A program made the position numbers and the translations under genes. The notes beneath the pieces were generated by a model. The model worked only from the letters and a program-made list of their open reading frames with translations. It was not told where the DNA came from and made no database searches. From NCBI RefSeq assembly GCF_052324685.1, contig NC_135223.1:8042520-8106519 (forward strand): 64,000 nucleotides of DNA, read 5' to 3'. Numbering within the stretch: position 1 is the stretch's first letter; the number at the start of each line of letters is the position of its first letter. This DNA is from Brachyhypopomus gauderio (Eukaryota; Chordata; Actinopteri; Gymnotiformes; Hypopomidae). Below are positions 12,561 through 24,905 of the stretch, piece by piece.

Positions 12561-14327
12561 AGTAGCGCGTACTTCAAACAATTAACAAACTCTGATGAAC
12601 CAATGAAGAATCATTCTCAACCGAGTTAAACCACACTGTATAAACAATAAAATTACCTCTTTTGAAACATAATGTAGAGAACCTTGTTAAACTATCAAGT
12701 TTATAATGACAATCTTAAAACAATGTAAATATATGTAAAAGATTAATACATTGTTTTATTCACTGCTTCACTGTTTTTTCTGAAAACATGGAACTCCAGA
12801 TGTCAGTCTCTCTATATCAAAGAAACTGCCATAACTTTTTATCAAATGTTGGAATATCTCCTCAGCAATCACCTGACTCTTTTAAAACATATCCTTTCAA
12901 AAGTCTGCAGGAGCCTATGATACATGTTGGGTCATAGTGCTTAATATCCATTATGTGAAGCTCCACTGTGTAGCAGAGTTTCAGGGAACTTTCTGAAGAC
13001 TTAGAAAAGGCCTTCAACAGTACATGTGGGTTTAACAATAAATGTGACAAACCCAGAGAAAGTTGCAAAAACACTGGACCGAGGCATGAATTGTGCACCA
13101 GTTTAACACCAAGTTTAATCTATGCATAGCAGTTCACAAACATTGCTTCTGTGGCAATTTCTTTAACTTTATCTTAAAGTCCTTTAGCAGAAGCCATGAC
13201 AGCAGTCACACTGTACATCACATTTTTTTACATCACAAAGTGCTGCATCTGTTATTTTAAATCACCAAAGACAGATTGGGCATTTTGTCGTTCTGAAATA
13301 TAAAACAACCACAAATCATTACTAAGTTTGCCCTGTGGTATTTATATAACAAATTATCACAGACTGTTGTGCATGACATGAAATGTCGGTTGTCTCATCT
13401 ACTCGCCAGTCAAAAATGTGAGCAGATGGAACGTCATCTTTGATTTCATTAAGGCCAGAGGCTGTAATAGCAGAGCCTACATTTGTAAATAACTCTGAAT
13501 GTAATTGGACATCCCAGAAAACAGAGGATGACTGGAGTGGTTAAGACATCATCGTACATGGATATTCTCTGTAATTGCCCTTGTTAGTAGATTCTGCCCT
13601 CATTACAGCCTCTAAAAGTGAGCTGTTTACAGTCGACCAGTGAAGGACATCGAGATCTGGATAGCCGCTATTTTGTGCTGTTAAATTTGTTATCTTTTGG
13701 TCCCTTAATATGTAGCCCATCATCAATCACACGTGCTACTGTGACTCTACATAGGAAACCTGACCATGAACATGAGCTCACGTTCCTTTTATATTGAGTT
13801 TTGTATGTCTAGTCAAAATTACCCAAACTCTCCAAACACACCTTTCACCAAACAATATGTAACTGAGAGGATTGCAGCCAAACATTCTCTTAGTTTAAGG
13901 CAAGACACTACAGGTGAATAGGGTAAAAATGTTATCTAGCAATCACTATGAAACTTACCACAATGATTATTAACATTAAGAGAATTACAAGTTTTCTGAA
14001 ATATTATGTTTAAATATGCAACTTAGGCGTTATCTAATTAAATATATGTTAATGTGCATATATTTCAAAAACAGAAATCTGAACAATGCATAAAGTCAGG
14101 TTCAAAATTCTTGTTTTGAATTTTGAGATTCTGAATATCTTTTTATTAATTTATAAATCAGAAAATACTGTCATAAGTAAAAAATATATATATATCAACT
14201 TTCGTCACGTTTTTTAGGCATAAATTGTTAGATAATTCAGGCTATAATTGATATATTGGAAAGTTTAGAGCGCCGCGCCCACTCATTATTGAGGGATAGA
14301 GAGACAGGGTCAGTAGTAGGGAGACAC

Positions 14328-14329
<2 letters not shown>
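12561..14329. other. Unassigned AT-rich intergenic DNA
   Basis: Both strands have only short frames with no recognisable motif, inverted ends or splice-flanked open segments. Nothing can be called here. Confidence 0.5.
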
Positions 14330-15249
<920 letters not shown>

Positions 15250-15808
15250 GGTAGCAATGTATGCCAGTCCGCCCCTGTTATTGACTACAAACGGGCACTC
15301 GCTAAAACACGCTCAGCATACCTAGCCTCACTGATAGAGAAAAATAAAAACAATCCTAGATTTCCTTTTAATACTATTTCCAAACTTACAAAAAATCAAG
15401 CAGGCGCAGAACCTCAGATTCCAGTAAACCTCACTAGTAATGTATTTATAGATTTTTTTGATAATAAAATAGAGAACATTAGACAAAATATAAAACCTTT
15501 TATTAGCAATACAACTGGTATGTCATCTGGTTTGGTTAATATCGGGCTAAGAGCTTTCAGTCGCTCAGCTCCCCGTCTCTGGAACTCTCTTCCACCGGAC
15601 ATCCCAAATATTGATTCCTTGGACGTTTTTAAATCACGCCTCAAATCACACCTGTTTAGGACTGCATATAGTTTCTAATCTGCTCCCTGCTTTTTGCAGT
15701 TTGTTTGTTGTTGTTTATGTTCTTTGCTTTGATTTTATTATTTTATGTATGGTGACCTTGAGAGTGAAAGGCGCCTATAAATAAAATGTATTATTATTAT
15801 TATTATTA
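15250..15808 (+). mobile_element. Internally deleted L2-type LINE
   Basis: The frame at 15280-15678 joins a piece from between endonuclease and RT (DYKRALAKTRSAYLASLIEK) directly to the C-terminal SAPRLWNSLPPDIPN...FKSRLKSHLFRTAYSF block, so endonuclease and RT cores are gone. The 3' end is a (TTA)n microsatellite tail at 15789-15808, typical of L2-like LINEs. Confidence 0.75.
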
Positions 15809-15948
15809 TGTCACGTCCAGCCCCTCCCTCCTCCCTGGTCCCGCCTAGCATCCCCGTTCCATGGTTTCTCCCTCTGTCTGCCACGCCCCTTTCCTCATTG
15901 TTCCCACCTGCATCTCGTTTCACCGTCTTCTTTTCTTTCTTTCTTTAT

Positions 15949-18235
15949 TTATTTATACAGGAAAGTGTTAAAAGACCAAAGTTTATTTAACAAAATCTGA
16001 TGATTCACTGTATCAAAGGCTTTACAAAAGTCTATAAAAATCGCACCAGTAATTTGTCCTTTGTTAAGAGAAGTTCGTACTTGTTCTGTAAAAAATAATA
16101 ATGCATCCATAGTTGATCTACCAGAACGAAATCCATATTGTGAATCACTCAGAAGGTTATTTTTTTCAAGATAACAACTTAACTGATTATAAAGAGTTTT
16201 TTCCAATAATTTAGACATTACTGGAAGATCGGTCTATAGTTTGACATAAGCGTTGGATCCTCAGATTTAAAAATAGGAGTAATTAAAGCAGTTTTCCAGA
16301 CTGATGGAAAAATTGAAAGCCTGATACAGAGATTGATCAGATGATGGTAAAGAGGAATAAAACAATTAGCATGAACCTTCAAAAAATCTGTAGATAGGCC
16401 ATAGATGTCGCATGAATGTGATCTTTTTAGAGAGTTTAAAATATTGCACAACTCGTTCTGTGTAATCTCTGAAAAGTTAAAGTGAGAAGAAACAAAAGGT
16501 GATAAAGAAATACTAGTAGTAGTAGGAGTAGATATGGCTTCAAATTCAGATGCTAGCTCTTTAACAGATCTAACAAAATATTGGTTAAACGAATTTGCTA
16601 TCTTTTCAGAATCAGTAATTAAAACACCCTCCAATGAGATATAGATATTGTTCCTATATTTCTTACTATTTTCACCTGTATTAACTTTAAGTGTGTTCCA
16701 TAATGTTTTAGGTTTAGAAGCACTTTGCAAAATTTGTTCTTTGAAATAATTAGATTTAGCGTTCCGTAGTTCAGCAGTACACTTATTTCGAATAACCCTA
16801 AAATGTGCTTTACTCTGAGATGTTTTTAACTGCCTACACGTTTTGAGAGAGTTAGCCTTCTGTTTCAGTAATTGTAAGATTTCATTGTTTATCCAAGGTA
16901 ACCTGTTTTGCCGAAACAGAACTTTCTGAGTAGTAGTGTACTTTTTACGTATGTCCTCCATTCTATTGTGAAACTGAAATAGTATTTGTTCTGGATTTTC
17001 TAGAAGTAATTCATTGCTCCAATCAATATTTTCAATTTCCTCATTAAATTGTAACTGTTTAGATTTTGGAACTTTCATAATAGAACGATAATCATGACTA
17101 AGGGAAGTTTTCACTTTTTTACGTACAGCATAAACAAGTGAGTGATCAGATATAGAAGTATGAATTACTCCAGAAGAAGATAACTTGGAAGGCTGATTTG
17201 TAAAAATAAGATCAAGAACTGTTTTACTAGTATTACCAACTCTAGTTGGCTCTTTAATTAACTGATGGAGTCCCAGTTTTAAAGCAGTGTTTTTTAATGA
17301 TTTTGACGAGTTATCATTCCAATTCATATTTAAATCTCCCATTATAACAAGTTCTTTTGATTTCACTGATTTTATAGCATCCATAAGCTGTGATAAATAA
17401 ATACTTGTACTAACATTAGGGGGTTTATAAGTAACAATAACTGTAATTGCATGTTGTGTTGAGAGATGTATAACCAATTGCAATGTCTCAGTCAAAGTTT
17501 CAGTTCGTATAATTGAATGTGCATACTTCTGACTTACATAAAAAGCAACACCACCTCCTGTTTTATCACATCGGTTTTTCCGATACAGCTTATAATTTTC
17601 TATTGAGAGGAAGGAATCGGGAATTACAGATGTTAGCCATGATTCAGAAATTGCCAATACTTGTGCTTTTGTCTGCATAATCATTAATTTTATTTCATCT
17701 AATTTAGAAGCAAGACTCCGTGTATTCAGATGACAAAGTTTAAAACCTTTCATTCTACCAAGCTGAGATGGAGTAGTAGGTATTTTAAAACAATAGCGTA
17801 CTTTTCCCTGTTTTCCAGATTTGACCATCGCGGTCGTTGGACGGAAGGATAAAGAGGAACGTTCACAGGAAAATATGGAAGTGTCTGGGTTTTTATAATT
17901 TGAAAAGGGAGTTGACAATCTAGGCATTTCTGGTTCCAGGAAAAATGTAGGAATAGTGGAGTGATTAATAGAAAAACTAGGAAACCTAGGCATTACTGGA
18001 AAATGACACTGTGGTATTCTATTTATATTAAAACCAGAATTATTGTTTCGTATCCCAAGCTGTTCATACAATCCAGACAAGTATAAAAAAGCAGATATAG
18101 AAGCATTTGGGACAGGTCCAGGATTAAGTTCAACATTTCCAACAAATAAAAGCATAAGTATTAAAAGTTTAGATGGGAATAGATATTCAGACCTGTTTTT
18201 TGCAGAGTTTTTTGAACTTGATTTAAATGTGTCCG
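15949..18235 (-). pseudogene. LINE endonuclease-reverse transcriptase with 2A-like leader, broken
   Basis: The main frame (18235 to 16218) opens after a TAG and contains GNVELNPGP (18140-18114), a near match to the 2A recoding motif. It then has an APE-type endonuclease (LNTRSLASKLDEIKLM, ESWLT, GDLNMNW, SDHSL) and the RT N-terminus up to SNYRPI. A frameshift near 16218 moves the continuation (MSKLLEKTLYNQ, SQYGFRSGRST, IFIDFCKAFDTVNHQ) to another frame, and the frame ends soon after motif A. The YADD motif is missing. Confidence 0.8.
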
Positions 18236-18355
18236 TCGTCTACGTGGAGAGTATAGTAACACGCGCAGACATGGAAAGTCTGTTTGCCTTAAGAACTGAT
18301 AGTTGACTAGAGTTCAACATACGAGCTCGTGCACATTGTTCCAAATCAGTCCATA

Positions 18356-18949
18356 TCACAGAGTATTCCAGTTGTAGTTGTAGTGGCCGACTGGGCCATG
18401 CTTTTGTTCCAAGTCTCCATAAGCCATGTGGCCATCCGAGCATGCACGCAAGCCGCAACCAGAACCGGAGGGAAGCTCCAGAGGTAGAGCGAATTGTCTT
18501 GGCAAAGCGGTCCCAAAATCCTGCTGACCAAGACGGTCCAGCTGCGCAGACACCTCGCGCCGAGATTGTAGACGACAGCCGACAAACAGCACAGCACACA
18601 GTGCCCCGGCACATAGGAGACCAAAAGCCGAAGCAAAACCACCCAGTAGAAACACCAGACGATTTCCACCAGCTCTTGGCAAAAAACCGGTAGAGATATT
18701 AAAATTGTGCTTTACCGCTCCGTTTGTCTGTCTCGGACGCCATAGCCCGGTCTGCTTAGGAAACACGGCTTTGTTTGTTTCACAGACTAAGTTTCTCAAA
18801 CGCAGAAAAAGTAATATGTAGAGATATGGCTTAAAGAAAACTCCAATTGCAGCTACTCCAGCAATAATCAGACCTGCAGACACCTGTATTAGCCGGAGTA
18901 AGATGTTAGTAAGCTGCTGAAGTTCACGGCCACACACGGCCGCCGCCAT
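18356..18949 (-). CDS. LINE 5' ORF, unknown function, hydrophobic
   Basis: A 197-aa frame beginning MAAAVCGRELQQ just inside the 5' end of the LINE. It has two hydrophobic stretches (VSAGLIIAGVAAIGVFF and a second near residues 97-125, VFLLGGFASAFGLLCAGALC) that could be membrane segments. No zinc knuckle or esterase motif is visible, so it differs from the usual ORF1 types. It could be ORF1 or merely an open frame in a GC-rich 5' UTR. Confidence 0.45.
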   Translation of the reverse strand: MAAAVCGRELQQLTNILLRLIQVSAGLIIAGVAAIGVFFKPYLYILLFLRLRNLVCETNKAVFPKQTGLWRPRQTNGAVKHNFNISTGFLPRAGGNRLVFLLGGFASAFGLLCAGALCAVLFVGCRLQSRREVSAQLDRLGQQDFGTALPRQFALPLELPSGSGCGLRACSDGHMAYGDLEQKHGPVGHYNYNWNTL

Positions 18950-19763
18950 TGTCCCCCAGCCTCGTCTTAATTTCTGTGTATATATTCCCCCGTCAGTTTT
19001 ACTCCCCTGTGTCAGTCATTGTGTTTCCTATATTTCCTGTTCTTCCCTGTGCCAAGTTCTGCTCTGCGTTCAGTAGTCTATACCTTCCCTTCGCTTCTGT
19101 CGTGTGCTAGTCTGGTCTGGTTTGTTCAGTTTAGTCTTCCTTGTTCTAGTTTTGTTTTCTTGGTTTATATATTTAGTTTCCTTTTGTGCGTTTTCCCCTT
19201 TACATATCGTTCCCCTGCCTGATTCCCGTTTACGTTTCCTCTGTTGTATATTCCTCCCCGTCGATCTTTTCATGTGTTTAAAGTTTGCGTGCATGTAGTC
19301 TTTGTTCGATAGGTTTTCAGTCCAGTTTCTCTTTGGGAGATAAACATCTCTGGTTTTAATACATTTGCGCATTAATCGGTTTGTTACGGTGTTGCAGCTC
19401 TGTCTATTTTGTATTTTATGCCTGTGTGTCCTTATGTTCGTGCGACATTCAGGTCCTGTTTAGATTGTGTTCGTACTTTGTATTTCTATTTATCGTAGAG
19501 ATCTGTCTTGACTTGTTGATATTCTGTTTCTGTTAGTTAAGTCTTTCTCTGTTCCGGTATTCGTATGTTCTCATTAGTTTCCTTACTTCTTTACCTACCT
19601 AGGGAGAGGACGCTGGCGCTGGTTGTTCGCCGATTCTCCTATCGATCGATCGATTAAGTATAGTGTTTAAATTTAATTTATTTTCTACTTAAGTTTTCTT
19701 GTTTTATATTGTGTGTTTTGAGTTCAGCAGATACTGTTTTAGTGGACCTTTTTAAATTCACGA

Positions 19764-20213
19764 TGTCACGTATGGCCTCACCCCCTCCCTTAGCTGTCAC
19801 TCCGGGTTCCCTCATGTCTGTGCTCCTTGCCTGTTTATCCCGCCCTGCTCGTTGTCTCCGTGATTCCTCGTATGTTACCACGCCCCTGTGTTATCATTCC
19901 CACCTGTTCCTTGTTTCAGTCCTGTGTATTTAAGCCCCTGAGTCTCCCTTGTCTTTCGTCGGGTATTTTGACTGTTTGACTGTTTACTGTTTGATCGTTA
20001 TACTTGGCCGTTGTGTGTTCCTGTTCTTTTACTCCTTTGCCTGTTACTCGTGATTCCTTCTGTTATGCCTGTCTATGCCTGTTTTACGGACTGCCCTCCC
20101 ATTATGAACCCAGACTGGCTTAGCGACGATGATGATGGTATGCCCTTGAATAAATCTCGCTCTTCTCAGCAATTGTGTCCGTCCTCTCGCTCCGCAGCGC
20201 GAGCTGCGTTACA
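19764..20213 (+). repeat. 5' LTR (450 bp)
   Basis: Begins TGTCACGTATGG and ends GCTGCGTTACA. It contains a TATA-like TGTATTTAAG at about 19926 and, inside the extra 97-bp segment, GAATAAATC (poly(A)-signal-like) near 20148. Confidence 0.9.
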
Positions 20214-20814
20214 TAATACCCGACCTACCAATGACACAGCGAGAGAGCGAGACTCTGGTGAGTTCGAACACTGTAATGAGATGTTGGCTGGTTTAATCCG
20301 GTTCGACTCTCCGGTATTTCAGTACGAACAAACCAGAGACAGGAATACCCCTGGTGCTGTGGGAACAAGGAAGTCTCGTCGCAGACCGAAGAAAGCACAG
20401 TCTCTCTCGACTGGCTTTCGCGATGAGACTCCTATTGAGCGCTGTGAGTCTACCCAGCTTGGCGAACACCACAGGGAGGAGCAACCTGTGGTGCAAGCAG
20501 CGGGCAGACGGAACGAGCGCACAGACGAGCGTTGGCTTAACCCTCGGTTGGCTCTCGATAGCTACTGCGAGCTCCCGACGCCTCAGAGGAGGCGGAGCCA
20601 TCGTAGAGAGAGCTACCGAGGGGCTTGTGTGTCTGTGTGTTCTTCCAGGCTCGACCCGGACCCCGTGGAAGAGGACCTCCCTCCGCCGATCCCGGAAGCC
20701 ACTCCCCGAGGGCTCCCCAAACATTTTTTGGGGGGACGCAGTAGCCACTCACCCCAGGAGTGGCCGGCTCGGACCCGGGATGACGTCAGCATAGCGGACA
20801 TGCCCCCCCGATGA
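20104..20814 (+). CDS. LTR-element ORF a, unknown (236 aa, starts in 5' LTR)
   Basis: A frame from the ATG before NPDWLSDDDDG to 20814. It is rich in Arg, Ser and Pro with no known domain. Its last 12 residues lie in the CRE-containing tandem repeat. The start codon lies in the 97-bp segment that only the 5' LTR has. Coding status is uncertain. Confidence 0.4.
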   Translation: MNPDWLSDDDDGMPLNKSRSSQQLCPSSRSAARAALHNTRPTNDTARERDSGEFEHCNEMLAGLIRFDSPVFQYEQTRDRNTPGAVGTRKSRRRPKKAQSLSTGFRDETPIERCESTQLGEHHREEQPVVQAAGRRNERTDERWLNPRLALDSYCELPTPQRRRSHRRESYRGACVSVCSSRLDPDPVEEDLPPPIPEATPRGLPKHFLGGRSSHSPQEWPARTRDDVSIADMPPR

Positions 20815-20879
20815 CGTCAGCATGGCGGACACGCCCCGCGATGACGTCAGGGTGGCGGTCACGCCCCCCGAGGACGTCA
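20781..20879. promoter_or_regulatory. Array of CRE palindromes in the LTR element
   Basis: TGACGTCA at 20781-20788, 20812-20819 and 20842-20849, and a variant GGACGTCA at 20872-20879. They are spaced 30-31 bp within a short tandem repeat (CATGGCGGACACGCCCC-type). TGACGTCA is the full CREB/CREM/ATF consensus. Confidence 0.65.
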
Positions 20880-21847
20880 GGGTGGCGGTCACGCCCCCTG
20901 AGCGCATCTCCTCACCTCGGCAGCCTGTCCCAGTGACCCGGAGGAGGTCTACCATGGTTCCCGTCCCCGCGACCCAGGAGGGGTCGTCCACGCCTGCGCC
21001 TGTTCCCGCGACCCAGGAGGGGTCGTCCACGCCAGCTCCCGTCCCCGCGACCCAGGAGGGGTCGTCCACGCCGGCTCCCGTCCCCGCGACCCAGGAGAGG
21101 TCGTCCACGCCGGCTTCCGTTCCCGCTGCCCGCCAGCGGACGCCGCCTGTTCCCGCTGCCCGCCAGCGGACGCCACCTGTTACCCCAGAGACTGTGCTGC
21201 CCACATGTGGGCCTGGACTCAATGTGTTGTCTGTTCCGCCCTGTGTTCCTGCCTCTTATGTTTCCCTGCCCATGTTCCCCATGCTCCCCGGTCCTGTCCC
21301 TGGTTTTGTTTTGGTTCCAGTCCCCGTGGTTGTGTCTGTCAAGGTCTGTATTCCTGTTCCTGTGTCTGTTTCCGGTGGTGTCATCTCTGTCCCTGTCCCC
21401 ATGTCTGTTCCCCAAGTTGTGACCCACCTTGTGCCTGTGCCTGTCTCTGTTGTTCATGGTGTCTTTGCCTCTGTGTTTGCCTCCGCCCTGTTCCCTGGCC
21501 CCGCTCCCATGTCTGCTCCCGGTCCTGTCCCGTCCAGCCCTGCTCCCGTGCCTCGCCCGGTCCCTGCCTATGTTGCCATGCCCCGGCCCAGCTTCTGGCC
21601 AGTCTCTGTTTCCCCTGTCCCTGCCGTGCCCCAGTCTCCGTGCCCTGCTTTTCCCTTGTCTGTTCCTCTGGTCTGTCCTGTGTCCCGTGATTCCCTGCCC
21701 TGTCTGCCCTTGCGTGCCCCGGAGTGGCACGCCTTGAGGGGGAGTAATGTCACGTATGGCCTCGCCCCCTCCCTTAGCTGTCACTCCGGGTTCCCTCGTG
21801 TCTGTGCTCCTTGCCTGTTTATCCCGCCCTTCTCGTTGTCTCCGTGA
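20822..21847 (+). CDS. LTR-element ORF b, Pro/Val-rich low-complexity (341 aa)
   Basis: Starts MADTPRDDVRVAVTPP and has tandem units of the type PVPATQEGSSTPA (about four), PVPAARQRTP (two) and then long PVPV/VSVPVP runs; it ends inside the 3' LTR. It is overlapped by open frames on both strands, as expected for GC-rich repeats, so it may be an artefact of composition rather than a real protein. Confidence 0.35.
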   Translation: MADTPRDDVRVAVTPPEDVRVAVTPPERISSPRQPVPVTRRRSTMVPVPATQEGSSTPAPVPATQEGSSTPAPVPATQEGSSTPAPVPATQERSSTPASVPAARQRTPPVPAARQRTPPVTPETVLPTCGPGLNVLSVPPCVPASYVSLPMFPMLPGPVPGFVLVPVPVVVSVKVCIPVPVSVSGGVISVPVPMSVPQVVTHLVPVPVSVVHGVFASVFASALFPGPAPMSAPGPVPSSPAPVPRPVPAYVAMPRPSFWPVSVSPVPAVPQSPCPAFPLSVPLVCPVSRDSLPCLPLRAPEWHALRGSNVTYGLAPSLSCHSGFPRVCAPCLFIPPFSLSP

Positions 21848-22100
21848 TTCCTCGTTTGTTACCACGCCCCTGTGTTATCATTCCCACCTGTTCCTTGTTT
21901 CAGTCCTGTGTATTTAAGCCCCTGAGTCTCCCTTGTCTTTCGTCGGGTATTTTGACTGTTTGACTGTTTACTGTTTGATCGTTATACTTGGCCGTCGTGT
22001 GTTCCTGTTATTTTACTCCTTTGCCTGTTACTCGTGATTCCTTCTGTTCTTCTCAGCAATTGTGTCCGTCCTCTCGCTCCGCAGTGCGAGCTGCGTTACA
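21748..22100 (+). repeat. 3' LTR (353 bp)
   Basis: Direct repeat of 19764-20213 with few substitutions. It lacks 97 bp between TTCTGTT and CTTCTCAGC relative to the 5' LTR. Confidence 0.9.
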
Positions 22101-22105
22101 CACGA

Positions 22106-22409
22106 TAAATCTCCTACCTATTAAAATTCACGATAAATCTCCTACCTGGGCAGCTACCAGTTTTTATCTCCACCGGCATAATGTTGAGCTACTCCATTAC
22201 TCAGTTGATGAAACTCAACCATCATGGTGTTCCACCATGTTTATCAGTAATTAAACAACTTGGATTACTTCGGAGATCTCGCTATATTCATAGAAGCTCC
22301 CGGAGAAAGTTTGTGTATTCCTGTACTGGACACGCCATTCCGGTACTCTACTCAGCAACATGCGTCTCATCTCAAACACGTCATCAGAACACCACAGGTA
22401 CTCGAGCTA
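22106..22409. other. Unassigned, LINE-like leader fragment
   Basis: Contains a short repeat (ATTAAAATTCACGATAAATC and CTCCTACCT, twice). One plus-strand frame (SVIKQLGLLRRSRYIHRSSR) resembles leaders found near the 5' end of some LINE ORFs, but there is no decisive motif. Confidence 0.25.
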
Positions 22410-22628
22410 CAGTTGTGATCAAATTTATTCAACCCCCACTGAAATAAAGTGTTTTGGCCAGTTTGACACTGATTTTGATCATTTCAGTCATCTTATTTAC
22501 AATTATATCAAAGAGGCACTTATAAATTAGACAAACATAACATAATATTTATGATGGAATAACCACAAATGTCTTTACTGTGCTCACATCATTATCAGTT
22601 TTATTCAACCCCCTAGTGACATTATTTT

Positions 22629-24535
<1,907 letters not shown>

Positions 24536-24905
24536 GCTTGGAAACACACCAGTAGATGTCTAGAAGGAACTGAGTATCAGTCCTTTTAAATCTGCCTAAT
24601 TGGTGCTTATCATGCTTGATTGCTGCTCGTTGACATCCACAGATGTTTTCAATACCTGATAATAATAATAATAATAATAATCTTTATTTGTATAGCACCT
24701 TTCATACATACATGTAACTCAAAGTGCTTTACAGTATAAATAAAAGAAACATTAAAAGGAGATAAGACAAAGACAAAAAGACAAAAAGAAAATGTTAAAA
24801 GAAATTAAAGATAAAAATATTAAAATAACATAAAAAGTAAAAAGTGAAGTAAGTAAGATAATAAAAAGTAAAGTAAATAAGATAAAACTATTAAGATAGA
24901 GTTTC

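Larger units (their letters stand above)
15930..18962 (-). mobile_element. LINE with 2A-like motif, RT truncated
   Basis: Minus-strand non-LTR element flanked by the short direct repeat cgtctt (15924-15929 and 18963-18968). It has a 5' ORF, an endonuclease/RT ORF and a 3' end of (TAAA/GAAA)n type. The RT is deleted after motif A, so this copy is dead. Confidence 0.8.
15809..19763 (+). mobile_element. Probable LTR sequence split by a LINE
   Basis: It starts TGTCACGTCC at 15809 and shares with the LTR at 19764 the blocks CACGCCCCT, TCATTNTTCCCACCTG and a promoter-like TATATATT, here beyond the LINE at about 18981. The LINE occupies 15930-18962, with cgtctt repeated on both sides. The right end and any second LTR were not identified; 19000-19763 is T-rich without coding frames. 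The extent is therefore uncertain. Confidence 0.4.
19764..22100 (+). mobile_element. Complete non-autonomous LTR retroelement, TSD cacga
   Basis: 5' LTR 19764-20213 and 3' LTR 21748-22100, both TGTCACG...GTTACA, bounded by a perfect 5-bp target duplication (19759-19763 and 22101-22105, cacga). A purine tract (GAGGGGGAGTAA) precedes the 3' LTR. The LTRs differ mainly by a 97-bp segment present only in the 5' copy. The 1.5-kb interior has no gag, protease, RT or integrase, so mobility would depend on another element. No canonical TGG-starting primer-binding site follows the 5' LTR. Confidence 0.9.

Noticed and set aside
20293..21865. Multiple overlapping antisense frames in the LTR element (Gly/Arg-rich)
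   Set aside because: GC-rich tandem repeats leave all frames open; no conserved motif, so not called as genes.
15804..22115. tatta as a target duplication for the outer LTR sequence starting at 15809
   Set aside because: tatta occurs before 15809 inside a (TTA)n tail and again near 22111, but the latter is not preceded by a TG...CA end, so the match is probably chance.
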